A DNA stretch of 64,000 nt from Hydrogenophaga sp. IBVHS1 (GTDB taxonomy: Bacteria > Pseudomonadota > Gammaproteobacteria > Burkholderiales > Burkholderiaceae_C), in contig NZ_NFUU01000003.1 in assembly GCF_002127265.1 (NCBI RefSeq), positions 629,055 to 693,054 of the forward strand, given 5' to 3'. Each line of letters opens with the position of its first letter. The stretch's first letter is position 1. The notes below the pieces were generated by a model. The model was not told the DNA's origin and ran no database searches. It was given only the letters and a program-made list of their open reading frames with translations. Positions 36,297-45,131 of the stretch are shown here, in pieces. The position numbers and the translations under genes were made by a program.

Positions 36297-37370
36297 ATGT
36301 TTGAATCCGCCCCAGATGTCGCCGCCCTGCGCGTGCTGCCACCCACCTCGCAACCGCTCTCAGCGGCCGCTCGTGCCTACAACCTGCAGCTCACCCGCAT
36401 CGACAAGCTCAAGAGCCAGCTCGCCGAGCTCGATGCACTGGGTCAGTGCCACCGGCTGGCGCTGCACGAGGCGGTGGCGCCGCTGCGTGGCGACGTGGCG
36501 CAACGGCAGCGTGAGCTGGCGCTGGCGCTGGACGTGCACCTGCAGGGCAAGCTGCTGAGCGAGGGCCAGACAGTGACCGCACGCACCGAGCTGTGCCGTC
36601 TGGCGCGCACCCTGGCCGAAGAGGGTGACGCTGCCATGCGCGAACTGCACGATCGGCACAGCCCGCGCTCCCTGGCCCAACTGCGGCAGGACCACGCGGA
36701 CGCCATGCGCGAACGACTCGAAGCCGTGCTGGGGGAGCCGCTCGACGACGACGGACAAGACCTCAGCGCCGAACAACTGGTGCGCGCCGGGCTCGAACGT
36801 CTGCGGCGCTCTCAGGAGGCCGCACAGGATCGGCGCCGCGAAGCCGCACACGCGAAGCGCTCGCGCAAAAAGCCCGGCGCGGAGCAGCGAGACACCGAAC
36901 AGCACCATGCCGACACGCTGTTGCGCCGCCTGTTCCGCCAGCTCGCCAGCGCGCTGCATCCCGATCGCGAATCCGATCCCGCCGCTCGCCTGCGCAAGAC
37001 CGCACTCATGAGCGAGGCCAACGCCGCCTATGAAAAGCGCGACCTCGTCACGCTGCTGCAGATCCAGTCCCGCGCCGAGCTGGCTGACCCCGCAGCGGTG
37101 CACCGCCTGCCCGATGAACGCCTGGCCGCACTCACGCTGCTCCTGAAGGCGCAAGTGGCGGGGCTGGAGCGCGAACGCGCTGCCCGCCAGGCGCCGCTGG
37201 CCCACGAGTTCGCTCTGCCCGAGGGTGTCTCACCCAACGCCAACACCTTGTTGCAGCAACGCATCGATCAGGTGCAGGCGCTGGAGTCCGAGCTTTCGGG
37301 ACTGTCCCAAGACCTCGACGCGGTGAGCGACGACCGCCGGCTCAAGCGCTGGCTCAACGCCCGCCGCTGA
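36297..37370 (+). CDS. J-domain-like protein of unknown client
   Basis: A 357-residue, highly charged helical protein. Long coiled-coil-like stretches (about 30-190) precede an LFRQLASALHPDRESDP segment with the J-domain HPD tripeptide at 221-223, then SEANAAYEKRDLVTLL, typical of helix III-IV of J-domains. The J-domain is therefore central, unlike DnaJ where it is N-terminal. It probably recruits DnaK through HPD. The start at 36297 (MFESAPDV) follows the short radA intergenic region. Its 3' end overlaps the convergent flavin oxidoreductase gene by 17 nt. Confidence 0.75.
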   Translation: MFESAPDVAALRVLPPTSQPLSAAARAYNLQLTRIDKLKSQLAELDALGQCHRLALHEAVAPLRGDVAQRQRELALALDVHLQGKLLSEGQTVTARTELCRLARTLAEEGDAAMRELHDRHSPRSLAQLRQDHADAMRERLEAVLGEPLDDDGQDLSAEQLVRAGLERLRRSQEAAQDRRREAAHAKRSRKKPGAEQRDTEQHHADTLLRRLFRQLASALHPDRESDPAARLRKTALMSEANAAYEKRDLVTLLQIQSRAELADPAAVHRLPDERLAALTLLLKAQVAGLERERAARQAPLAHEFALPEGVSPNANTLLQQRIDQVQALESELSGLSQDLDAVSDDRRLKRWLNARR

Positions 37371-38406
37371 AGCCCGGCAACAGATCGCGCGTGATCTCTG
37401 CCGCCGGCAGCTCGCGGCAGCCGCTGGGGTTCTGTCCCGACCACAGGGGTGAAAAATCACCACTGCCGTGCGCTTCCCAGTGGGCCCGCAGCGGCGCCAT
37501 GGCCGCCGTGGCCAGTGGAAATGCCGGTGCGGCCGGGTTCATCGGGCCGAGTTCACGCATGACGCGGTTGACAATGCCGCGCGCGGGGCGACCGGTGAAC
37601 ACGTGTGTCAGCGCCGTGTGGTGCGCCGCTTCGGTGTGCAGCGCGGCGCGGTGCACGGCGCTCGTGGTGGCTTCCGCGCTGCAGAGGTAGGCCGTGCCCA
37701 CCTGCACGCCCGAGGCGCCCAGCGCCATGGCGGCGGCCACGCCCGCTGCATCGGCAATACCGCCGGCAGCGATCACCGGCACGCTCACCGCGGCCACGAT
37801 CTGCGGCAGCAGCGCCATCGTGCCGATCTGCGTCGTCAGGTCGTCGGTGAGGAACATGCCCCGGTGGCCGCCGGCTTCCACGCCCTGGGCGATCACCGCA
37901 TCCACGCCGAACGCTTCCAGCCAGCGCGCTTCTTCGATCGTGGTGGCCGATGAAATCACCACGCTGCCCCAACTTTTCACGCGTTCCAGCAAGTCGATGT
38001 CGGGCAGTCCGAAATGAAAGCTCACCACCTTGGGGCGAAACCGCTCCAGGATGTCGGCCGCTGCGCGGTTGAACGGCACACGGCCCGGGCCACGAGGGAC
38101 ATCGTTGATATCCAGCCCCGCTTCTTCGTAGTAGGACGCCAGCCAGAAGAGCCAGGCCGCTTCGCGCGCGTCGTCGGGCTCGGGTTGCGTGTGGCAGAAG
38201 AAGTTGACGTTGTAAGGCCGCGTGGTGCCAGCCGCGATGGCGCTGAGCTCGCGCTCCATGGTCTCGGGCGTGAGCATGGCGCAGGGCAATGAGCCCAGCG
38301 CGCCCGCGTTGCACACCGCCACCGCCAGCGCCGCTCCCTGCACGCCCGCCATCGGCGCCTGGATCAAGGGATGTTCGGTGCCGAGCAGTTGGGTGAGGGC
38401 GTTCAT
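37354..38406 (-). CDS. NAD(P)H-dependent flavin oxidoreductase / nitronate monooxygenase family
   Basis: A 350-residue TIM-barrel FMN enzyme of the 2-nitropropane dioxygenase family. It starts MNALTQLLGTEHPLIQAPMAG and has AQGVEAGGHRGMF (the His/FMN region) and VPVIAAGGIADAAG plus ALGASGVQVGTAYL (phosphate binding). Members oxidise alkyl nitronates or act as quinone reductases, so the substrate is open. The start at 38406 is the conserved one, although the frame extends to 38469. It is divergent from hpaR across 79 bp. Confidence 0.88.
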   Translation of the reverse strand: MNALTQLLGTEHPLIQAPMAGVQGAALAVAVCNAGALGSLPCAMLTPETMERELSAIAAGTTRPYNVNFFCHTQPEPDDAREAAWLFWLASYYEEAGLDINDVPRGPGRVPFNRAAADILERFRPKVVSFHFGLPDIDLLERVKSWGSVVISSATTIEEARWLEAFGVDAVIAQGVEAGGHRGMFLTDDLTTQIGTMALLPQIVAAVSVPVIAAGGIADAAGVAAAMALGASGVQVGTAYLCSAEATTSAVHRAALHTEAAHHTALTHVFTGRPARGIVNRVMRELGPMNPAAPAFPLATAAMAPLRAHWEAHGSGDFSPLWSGQNPSGCRELPAAEITRDLLPGFSGGR

Positions 38407-38467
38407 GCACGGCATTCTCGCCGGGGTATTCGGGCGGGTAAACCCTGAATGTGTTTCCAAAAAAATC

Positions 38468-38483
38468 ATTTAACATATTAAAT
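38468..38483. promoter_or_regulatory. AT-rich palindrome upstream of hpaR, probable HpaR operator
   Basis: ATTTAACATATTAAAT is a 16-bp palindrome with one mismatched pair, ending 2 bp before the hpaR start codon in an otherwise GC-rich sequence. MarR-family repressors usually bind AT-rich palindromes of this size next to their own gene. Autorepression of hpaR and the coupled hpa genes is the simplest reading. Confidence 0.6.
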
Positions 38484-38485
38484 AA

Positions 38486-38962
38486 ATGAGCGATGCCAAC
38501 ACCCCCTTCATCCACCGCAACCTGCCCCGCCTGTTGCTCGAAGCGCGCGAGGCCGTGATGCTGCACACCCGCCCCAGCCTGCGCGAGCACGGCCTGTCGG
38601 ACCAGCAATGGCGTGTGCTGCGCGTGCTGGGCGAGCACGCACAAACGCCCGGCGGCGTGGAAACCGGGCGCGTGGCGCGCGAAGCCTTTCTGCTCGGCCC
38701 CAGCCTCACCGGTGTGCTCACGCGCATGGAGCGTGATGGCCTGATCGAGCGCAGCCGCTGCCCTCAGGACGCCCGCCGCACCGTGGTGCGCGCCACCGCC
38801 GCCGGCCTGAAACTCGTCAGCGCCTTGTCCGGCACCATCGAATCGCACTACGCGTGGATGGAACAGCGCCTGGGCAAAGCGCGGCTCGAACAGCTCTACA
38901 CCCTGCTCGACGAGGTGATCGCGCTGGAGCAACCCATGGAAGCCGAGGTGCTTGAAGCATGA
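38486..38962 (+). CDS. hpaR: HpaR, MarR-family repressor of homoprotocatechuate degradation
   Basis: A 158-residue MarR-type winged-helix protein. It has the LSDQQWRVLRVLGEH helix, the recognition segment GPSLTGVLTRMERDGLIERSR and the wing CPQDARRTVVRATAAG. HpaR represses the homoprotocatechuate pathway until an aromatic inducer binds. It is the first gene of the operon here and overlaps hpaG1 by 4 nt, so repressor and enzymes share a transcript. An AT-rich palindrome lies directly upstream. Confidence 0.9.
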   Translation: MSDANTPFIHRNLPRLLLEAREAVMLHTRPSLREHGLSDQQWRVLRVLGEHAQTPGGVETGRVAREAFLLGPSLTGVLTRMERDGLIERSRCPQDARRTVVRATAAGLKLVSALSGTIESHYAWMEQRLGKARLEQLYTLLDEVIALEQPMEAEVLEA

Positions 38963-39624
38963 ACACCACCTCATCTCCCGCCCCGACCTGGTTGCCCGAA
39001 GGCACGGTGTATGGCGCACTGCTGAACTTCCAGCACGAACACACCCTGTGGGCGCCGCAAATGAGCCAGCCGCCGTACAAGGCGCCACCTCAGGCCCCGG
39101 TTCTTTATGTCAAAACCGCCAACACCTTCACCGTGTGCGGTCAGCCGATCGCGTTGCCTGCGGGCGCTTCGGTGGAGGTGGCCGCCTCGCTGGGGCTGGT
39201 GATGGGAGCCGGTGGTGTGGCGGGCATCGTGTTGTTCAACGACGTGGCCATTGCGCACGAAAGTTACTACCGTCCTCCGGTGAAGACGCGTTGCGTCGAT
39301 GGCTTCCTCGGCCTCGGCCCCGAGTGCGTGCCGCTGGATGAACTGGGCGGGCTCGATGCGCTTCGTGAACTGGAGATCGAACTGCACCGCAACGGCGTGC
39401 ACAAGCAGACCACCCGGCTGGCCGAGTGGGTGCGCGATGCCATCACGCTGCTGACCGATGTGCGCGAATTCATGTCCCTTCGTCCTGGCGATGTGTTGAT
39501 GACGGGCACCGACTGCCTGCCCGAAGGGGGACGCGAACTCGTGCACGCGGGCGACACCGTGGAGATCACGGCGCCCGGGTTCAAACCGGTGGTGCACAGC
39601 TTCGTGGCGGAGGAAACCACATGA
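38959..39624 (+). CDS. hpaG1: HpaG N-terminal-type subunit (5-oxopent-3-ene-1,2,5-tricarboxylate decarboxylase)
   Basis: A 221-residue fumarylacetoacetate-hydrolase-fold protein. In E. coli, HpaG is one bifunctional protein with two such domains; here the two halves are separate genes. This one matches the N-terminal half (GTVYGALLNFQHEH start, SLRPGDVLMTGT metal-site region, DTVEITAPGFKPVVHSF end). It acts after ring cleavage and dehydrogenation, decarboxylating OPET to HHDD. It is translationally coupled to hpaR before it and hpaG2 after it, both by 4-nt overlaps. Confidence 0.88.
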   Translation: MNTTSSPAPTWLPEGTVYGALLNFQHEHTLWAPQMSQPPYKAPPQAPVLYVKTANTFTVCGQPIALPAGASVEVAASLGLVMGAGGVAGIVLFNDVAIAHESYYRPPVKTRCVDGFLGLGPECVPLDELGGLDALRELEIELHRNGVHKQTTRLAEWVRDAITLLTDVREFMSLRPGDVLMTGTDCLPEGGRELVHAGDTVEITAPGFKPVVHSFVAEETT

Positions 39625-40406
39625 AGCACGCCCGCATTCAATGGAATGGCAAGGTTCACGACGCCATCGAGGCCGAAGGCCAGCTGGAACTCACCTCGGG
39701 CGATCACCAGGGCCGCCGGCTCTCGTTCGATGAAGTGGTGTGGCTGCCACCGCTGGCGCCCATGCCGCCGAACCGCCCACGCACCGTGCTCGCGCTGGGG
39801 CTGAACTACGCCGACCACGCCAGGGAACTCGCCTTCAAGGCTCCCGAGGAGCCGCTGGCCTTCGTCAAGGGCGAGGCCACGCTGATTGGCCATCGCCAGT
39901 TCACACTGCGGCCCGCTGGTGTGAACTTCATGCACTACGAATGCGAGCTGGCGGTGGTGATCGGCCGCACGGCCAGGCGCGTGGCGAAGGACGACGCGCT
40001 GGACTTCGTGGCCGGCTACACCGTGGCCAACGACTACGCGATCCGCGACTACCTGGAAAACTGGTACCGGCCCAACCTGCGCGTGAAGAACCGCGACACC
40101 TGCACGCCCATCGGCCCCTGGCTGGTGGACGCGGCCGACGTGCCTGATCCGATGAACCTGGCGCTGCGCACCACGGTGAACAGCCAGATCACGCAGGAGG
40201 GCAACACGCGCGACATGATCTTCGACGTGCCCACGCTGATCGAATATTTCAGCAGTTTCATGACGCTGCAACCCGGCGACCTCATCCTCACCGGTACGCC
40301 GGATGGCGTGGTCGACTGCCAGCCGGGCGACGTGATCGTCACGTCCATCGAAGGCGTCGGCGATCTCGTCAACACCATCCAGCAACACCTCCCCGCATCC
40401 TCATGA
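39621..40406 (+). CDS. hpaG2: HpaG C-terminal-type subunit (2-hydroxyhepta-2,4-diene-1,7-dioate isomerase)
   Basis: A 261-residue FAH-family protein. It shows ALGLNYADHARE, NFMHYECELAVVIG (metal-binding acidic residues), GYTVANDYAIRDYL and DLILTGTPDGV. It is the partner of hpaG1 and isomerises HHDD to OHED in the homoprotocatechuate pathway. The start at 39621 overlaps the hpaG1 stop by 4 nt. It overlaps hpaE likewise. Confidence 0.9.
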   Translation: MKHARIQWNGKVHDAIEAEGQLELTSGDHQGRRLSFDEVVWLPPLAPMPPNRPRTVLALGLNYADHARELAFKAPEEPLAFVKGEATLIGHRQFTLRPAGVNFMHYECELAVVIGRTARRVAKDDALDFVAGYTVANDYAIRDYLENWYRPNLRVKNRDTCTPIGPWLVDAADVPDPMNLALRTTVNSQITQEGNTRDMIFDVPTLIEYFSSFMTLQPGDLILTGTPDGVVDCQPGDVIVTSIEGVGDLVNTIQQHLPASS

Positions 40407-41872
40407 CGATCCAGCACCTCATCAACGGCCAGGCCGTCTCGGGCCCCGCCACGTTCGAAACCATCAACCCCGCCACGCAGGAGGTGCTGGCCGAGGTGTG
40501 CACCGGTGGCGAAGCGGAAGTGAACGCCGCCGTGGCGGCGGCCAAGGCCGCGTTCCCGAAGTGGGCCGGGCTGCCGGCCACCGAGCGCGCGAAGCTGATG
40601 CGAAAACTCGGAGAACTCATCGCGGCCCACGTGCCCGAGATCGCAAGCACTGAAACCAACGACAGTGGCCAGGTGATTTCGCAGACCGGCAAGCAGCTCA
40701 TTCCGCGCGCAGCCGACAACTTCCAGTACTTCGCCGAGATGTGCACGCGCGTGGACGGCCACACCTACCCAACACCCACGCACCTGAACTACACGCTGTT
40801 CCACCCGGTGGGCGTTTGCGCGCTCATCAGCCCGTGGAATGTGCCCTTCATGACGGCGACCTGGAAAGTGGCGCCCTGCCTGGCCTTCGGGAACACGGCG
40901 GTGCTCAAGATGAGCGAGCTCAGCCCGCTCACGGCCGCGCGGCTGGGTGAGCTGGCGCTGGAGGCGGGCATTCCCGCCGGTGTGCTGAACGTGGTGCATG
41001 GCTACGGCAAGGAAGCAGGTGAGCCGCTGTGCGCGCACCCGGACGTGCGAGCTATCTCGTTCACCGGCTCTACCGCCACCGGCAACCGCATCGTTCAGAG
41101 CGCTGGGCTGAAGAAGTTCAGCATGGAGCTGGGCGGCAAGAGCCCGTTCGTGATCTTCGACGACGCCGACCTCGACCGCGCTCTCGACGCGGCACTGTTC
41201 ATGATCTTCTCGAACAACGGCGAGCGCTGCACAGCGGGCAGCCGCATCCTGGTGCAGCAGAGCATCTATGCGGACTTCGTGCAGAAGTTCACCGAGCGCG
41301 CGAAACGCATCACGGTGGGCGACCCGCTGGACGAGAAAACCATCGTGGGCCCGATGATCAGCCAGGCGCATCTGTCCAAGGTGCGAAGCTACATCGAGCT
41401 GGGTCCGAAGGAGGGCGCCACGTTGCTTTGCGGTGGGCTTGATCGACCGTCGTACGCGCCTGAACTGCCCGGCCGCGTGGCCAAAGGCAACTATGTGTGG
41501 CCGACCGTCTTTGCCGATGTGGACAACCGAATGCGCATCGCGCAGGAGGAAATCTTCGGCCCGGTGGCCTGCCTGATTCCGTTCAAGGACGAGGCGCACG
41601 CGATCGAACTGGCGAACGACATCCAGTACGGTCTTTCAAGTTATGTGTGGTCGGAGAATCTGGGGCGAGCGCACCGGGTGGCGGCGTCGATCGAAGCGGG
41701 CATGTGTTTCGTGAATTCGCAGAACGTTCGCGATCTGCGTCAGCCCTTTGGTGGCACCAAGGCGAGTGGCACGGGGCGCGAAGGCGGCACCTGGAGTTAT
41801 GAGGTGTTTCTGGAGCCCAAGAACGTCGCTGTGTCTCTGGGGTCGCACCATATTCCGCATTGGGGGGTTTGA
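40403..41872 (+). CDS. hpaE: 5-carboxymethyl-2-hydroxymuconate semialdehyde dehydrogenase
   Basis: A 489-residue aldehyde dehydrogenase. It has SPWNVPFMTATWK (cofactor region), FTGSTATGN, the catalytic Glu in MELGGKSP and the catalytic Cys in NNGERCTAGSR. It oxidises the ring-cleavage semialdehyde CHMS with NAD. It is the last gene of the first tightly coupled hpa block; a 196-bp gap with a large inverted repeat separates it from hpaD. Confidence 0.95.
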   Translation: MTIQHLINGQAVSGPATFETINPATQEVLAEVCTGGEAEVNAAVAAAKAAFPKWAGLPATERAKLMRKLGELIAAHVPEIASTETNDSGQVISQTGKQLIPRAADNFQYFAEMCTRVDGHTYPTPTHLNYTLFHPVGVCALISPWNVPFMTATWKVAPCLAFGNTAVLKMSELSPLTAARLGELALEAGIPAGVLNVVHGYGKEAGEPLCAHPDVRAISFTGSTATGNRIVQSAGLKKFSMELGGKSPFVIFDDADLDRALDAALFMIFSNNGERCTAGSRILVQQSIYADFVQKFTERAKRITVGDPLDEKTIVGPMISQAHLSKVRSYIELGPKEGATLLCGGLDRPSYAPELPGRVAKGNYVWPTVFADVDNRMRIAQEEIFGPVACLIPFKDEAHAIELANDIQYGLSSYVWSENLGRAHRVAASIEAGMCFVNSQNVRDLRQPFGGTKASGTGREGGTWSYEVFLEPKNVAVSLGSHHIPHWGV

Positions 41873-41901
41873 GTGTTCATTTCGCTCCACCGGGTTGGCG
41901 G

Positions 41902-42000
41902 GATCGAGCGGGCACGGCGCTCTGCTCCGCGAATGTCCTCCGGCGGCTGGAGCCGCCTCCCCCTTTATTTCGCTGCGCAGAGCGCCGTGCCCGCTCGATC
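41902..42000. repeat. Intergenic 24-bp perfect inverted repeat (99-nt hairpin) between hpaE and hpaD
   Basis: Positions 41902-41925 and 41977-42000 are perfect reverse complements over 24 bases. Inside, GGCGGCT (41942-41948) pairs with AGCCGCC (41951-41957) around a 2-nt loop, and the flanks of the inner loop pair partly. The transcript would fold into a very stable two-part hairpin between coupled operon segments. It may be an intergenic repeat element that stabilises the upstream mRNA or attenuates hpaD expression. There is no T-tract, so it is not a simple terminator. Confidence 0.85.
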
Positions 42001-42068
42001 TGAAGTGGCGTGTTGGCGCCCCAAGGCTTCAAGCCACGGAGCAACCAACCAGCAACAAGGAAGATGAC

Positions 42069-42992
42069 ATGGGAAAACTAGCCCTGGTCGCCAAGATCAC
42101 CCACGTCCCCTCGATGTACCTCAGTGAACTCGACGGACCCCGAAAAGGCACGAGGCAGGACGCCATCGATGGCCACAAGGAAATCAGCCGGCGTTGCCGT
42201 GAACTCGGGGTCGACACCATCGTCGTCTTCGACACCCACTGGCTCGTCAACGCCAGCTACCACCTCAATTGCGCGCCCCATTTCAAGGGCACGTACACCA
42301 GCAACGAACTGCCCCACTTCATCAGCAACATGGCCTTCGAGATCCCGGGCAACCCCGCGCTCGGCCAGTTGCTCGCCAAAGTGTGCAACGAGCACGGTGT
42401 GGAAACGCTCGCCCACCACGCCACCACCCTCGGCCCCGAATACGGCACCCTTGTGCCCATGCGCTACATGAACGAAGACCAGCACTTCAAAGCCATCTCC
42501 GTTTCCGCGCTGTGCCAGTCCCACTACCTCAACGACAGCGTGCGCCTCGGCTGGGCCATGCGCAAAGCGGTGGAAGACCACTACGACGGCACCGTCGCAT
42601 TCTTCGCCAGCGGCTCGCTCAGCCACCGCTTCGCGCAGAACGGCCTCGCCCCCGAATTTGCCTTCAAGATCTGGAGTCCCTTCCTCGAAACGCTCGACCG
42701 GCGCGTCGTCGATATGTGGGAACACGGCGAATGGAAATCGTTCTGCGAGATGCTGCCCGAGTACGCCGCCAAAGGCCACGGCGAGGGCTTCATGCACGAC
42801 ACCGCCATGATGCTCGGCGCACTCGGCTGGAGCGACTACGCCGGCCGCGCCGAAGTCATCACGCCGTACTTTGGCGCCTCCGGCACCGGCCAGATCAACG
42901 CCGTGTTTCCCGTCACGCCGCAGACCGGAGCGGCCATCCCTGCTGCGCAAGCCTCGTCCGCCGCCGGCTACCAGGCCGTGAGCCGTCTCTGA
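42069..42992 (+). CDS. hpaD: 3,4-dihydroxyphenylacetate 2,3-dioxygenase
   Basis: A 307-residue extradiol ring-cleavage dioxygenase of the LigB (class III) type. The N-terminus GKLALVAKITHVPSMYLSE holds an iron-ligand His, and the FDTHWLVN segment holds a second. It cleaves homoprotocatechuate at the 2,3 position to CHMS. The start at 42069 is preceded by AAGGAAG. It follows the inverted-repeat region and opens the second hpa block. Confidence 0.94.
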   Translation: MGKLALVAKITHVPSMYLSELDGPRKGTRQDAIDGHKEISRRCRELGVDTIVVFDTHWLVNASYHLNCAPHFKGTYTSNELPHFISNMAFEIPGNPALGQLLAKVCNEHGVETLAHHATTLGPEYGTLVPMRYMNEDQHFKAISVSALCQSHYLNDSVRLGWAMRKAVEDHYDGTVAFFASGSLSHRFAQNGLAPEFAFKIWSPFLETLDRRVVDMWEHGEWKSFCEMLPEYAAKGHGEGFMHDTAMMLGALGWSDYAGRAEVITPYFGASGTGQINAVFPVTPQTGAAIPAAQASSAAGYQAVSRL

Positions 42993-43000
42993 GCCCGACC

Positions 43001-43447
43001 ATGCCTCACCTCGTCATCCTCTACACGCCCAACCTCGACCGTCCCGCCGAGCAAGGCGGTGTCGACATGGGCGCGCTGTGCCGCGAACTGTGCGACGCCA
43101 TGCTCGCCGTGCGCGACGAGTCCGACCGGCAGGTGTTCCCCACCGGCGGCACGCGCGTGCTTGCGTACCCGGCGGCGCACAGCGCGGTGGCCGACGGTGG
43201 CGCGGCGGGCATTGCTGCGGGCCTGGGCGACGACTACGCCTTCGTCTACATGAACGTGCGCATGGCCAAGGGCCGCAGTGTCGTGGTGCACCAGCGCGTG
43301 GGCGATGCGCTGCAAGCCGTGGTGAAGGCGCGTTTTGCCGCCCGGCTTGCCGCGCGGCCTATCGGCATCACGGTGCAGGTGGACGAAGGACACGAGGTGT
43401 TCGATGCCAAGACCAGCTCCCTGCACCCGCTCTTCAACCGGAACTGA
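43001..43447 (+). CDS. hpaF: 5-carboxymethyl-2-hydroxymuconate delta-isomerase
   Basis: A 148-residue tautomerase-like protein starting MPHLVILYTPNL, where Pro2 becomes the N-terminal catalytic base after Met removal, as in CHMI. It has FVYMNVRMAKGRS in the middle. It isomerises CHM in the homoprotocatechuate pathway. It lies 8 nt after hpaD and 4 nt before hpaH. Confidence 0.9.
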   Translation: MPHLVILYTPNLDRPAEQGGVDMGALCRELCDAMLAVRDESDRQVFPTGGTRVLAYPAAHSAVADGGAAGIAAGLGDDYAFVYMNVRMAKGRSVVVHQRVGDALQAVVKARFAARLAARPIGITVQVDEGHEVFDAKTSSLHPLFNRN

Positions 43448-43451
43448 ACCC

Positions 43452-44279
43452 ATGCTCGACGACGCCCTCATCCAGCAACTGGCTGCCGAGCTTGAGCAGT
43501 CGGAGCGGACCCGTGTGCCGCTGGAACATTTCTCGAAGCGCTTTCCTGCCATGACGATTGAAGACGGCTACCGCGTGGGCCGCGCCTGGGTGGCCTTGCA
43601 GATCGCCAGCGGCAAACGCGTCATCGGTCACAAGATCGGCCTCACCAGCCGCGCCATGCAACTCTCCAGCCAGATCGACGAGCCCGACTTCGGCACCCTG
43701 CTCGACAGCATGCGGTTCAACGCGACGGCCGGCAAGGTGCTGGAAATTCCTGCCAGCCGCTTCATCGCACCGCGTGTGGAAGTGGAACTGGCCTTCGTGC
43801 TCAAGTCGCCGCTGAAAGGCGCGGATGTCAGCGTGGAGGACGTGCTCGCCGCCACCGACTTCGTGACGCCAGCCATCGAGATCATCGACGCGCGCATCGA
43901 ACAGTTCGATCGCCACACCAAGGTCATGCGCAAGGTGTTCGACACCATCAGCGACAACGCGGCCAACGCCGGCATCGTCATCGGTGAAGGCGATGCGCGT
44001 TACCGCGCCGATCCGCGCACCACTGACCTGCCCTGGTGCGGCGCCATCCTGCGCCAGAACGGCGCGGTGGAAGAGACTGGCCTGGCCGCAGGCGTGCAGG
44101 GCCATCCGGCCATTGGCATCGCCTGGCTGGCGCACAAGCTCGCGCCGTGGGGCGAGTCGCTGCACGCCGGCCAGATCGTGCTGGCTGGTTCATTCACGCG
44201 GCCGGTGGCCGCCAGGGCCGGCGACCTGTTCGAGGCCGACTACGGCCCCCTGGGCTGCCTGCGGTTCAAGTTCGTCTGA
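43452..44279 (+). CDS. hpaH: 2-oxo-hept-4-ene-1,7-dioate hydratase
   Basis: A 275-residue member of the hydratase/decarboxylase branch of the FAH superfamily. It has [32 protein letters not shown] (in outline), [12 protein letters not shown] (metal ligands) and [12 protein letters not shown]. It hydrates OHED to HHED. The start at 43452 is 4 nt after the hpaF stop, and hpaI follows 11 nt later. Confidence 0.95.
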   Translation: MLDDALIQQLAAELEQSERTRVPLEHFSKRFPAMTIEDGYRVGRAWVALQIASGKRVIGHKIGLTSRAMQLSSQIDEPDFGTLLDSMRFNATAGKVLEIPASRFIAPRVEVELAFVLKSPLKGADVSVEDVLAATDFVTPAIEIIDARIEQFDRHTKVMRKVFDTISDNAANAGIVIGEGDARYRADPRTTDLPWCGAILRQNGAVEETGLAAGVQGHPAIGIAWLAHKLAPWGESLHAGQIVLAGSFTRPVAARAGDLFEADYGPLGCLRFKFV

Positions 44280-44290
44280 TCGCCAATTTC

Positions 44291-45118
44291 ATGCAAACAC
44301 CTGTCAACACCTTCAAGCAGGCTCTGGCCGCCGGCCAGTCACCCATCGGGCTGTGGGCCGCGCTCGCCAGCCCCTACAGCACCGAACTCATCGCCGGCAT
44401 CGGCTTTGAATGGCTGCTCATCGATGGCGAGCATGCGCCCAACGATGTGCGCAGCACGCTGGCCCAGCTGCAGGCCGTGGCCAGCGCGCAGCAGGCCTTT
44501 GGCGACCTTCGCTCGCACCCGGTGGTGCGCGTGCCGGTGGGCACTGGCGATGTCGGTGTGGCCCTCATCAAGCAGTACCTGGACATTGGCGTGCAGACCC
44601 TCCTGGTGCCCATGATCGACACGCCCGAGCAGGCCGATCTGGTGGTGAGGGCCACGCGTTATGCGCCCGCCGGCATTCGCGGCATGGGCAGTGCGCTCGC
44701 GCGGGCTTCGCGCTGGCAGGCGCATGCCCGCTATGTGCACGAGGCCAACGAGCAAGTCTGCGTGCTGGTGCAGGCCGAGACCGTGGAAGCCATGAAGCAC
44801 CTCGACGCGATCGCCGCCACACCGGGTGTGGACGGCGTCTTCATCGGCCCGGCCGATCTGAGCGCCTCCATGGGCCACCCGGGCAACGCCGGCCACCCGG
44901 ACGTGCAGGCCGCCATTTTCGACGGCATCTCGCGCATCCGCGCCGCCGGCAAGGCCCCCGGCATTCTGGCCACCACCGAACCGCTGGCGCGCCAATGGCT
45001 GCAGGCCGGCGCGCAATTCGTGGCCGTGGGCGCCGACACCATGCTGCTGGCCGCCGGCGCCACCAGCCTGCTGGCGCAGTACAAGGGCACGGGCCAGGCT
45101 GTGCGCAACACCTACTGA
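44291..45118 (+). CDS. hpaI: 4-hydroxy-2-oxoheptane-1,7-dioate aldolase
   Basis: A 275-residue class II pyruvate aldolase of the HpcH/HpaI family. It has [30 protein letters not shown] (the catalytic His in GEHAPN), [11 protein letters not shown] (metal-binding Glu) and [13 protein letters not shown] (metal-binding Asp). It splits HHED to pyruvate and succinate semialdehyde, the final pathway step. It is followed by the class II aldolase/adducin-family gene 13 nt later. Confidence 0.95.
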   Translation: MQTPVNTFKQALAAGQSPIGLWAALASPYSTELIAGIGFEWLLIDGEHAPNDVRSTLAQLQAVASAQQAFGDLRSHPVVRVPVGTGDVGVALIKQYLDIGVQTLLVPMIDTPEQADLVVRATRYAPAGIRGMGSALARASRWQAHARYVHEANEQVCVLVQAETVEAMKHLDAIAATPGVDGVFIGPADLSASMGHPGNAGHPDVQAAIFDGISRIRAAGKAPGILATTEPLARQWLQAGAQFVAVGADTMLLAAGATSLLAQYKGTGQAVRNTY

Positions 45119-45131
45119 AGGAGAAGCATTC

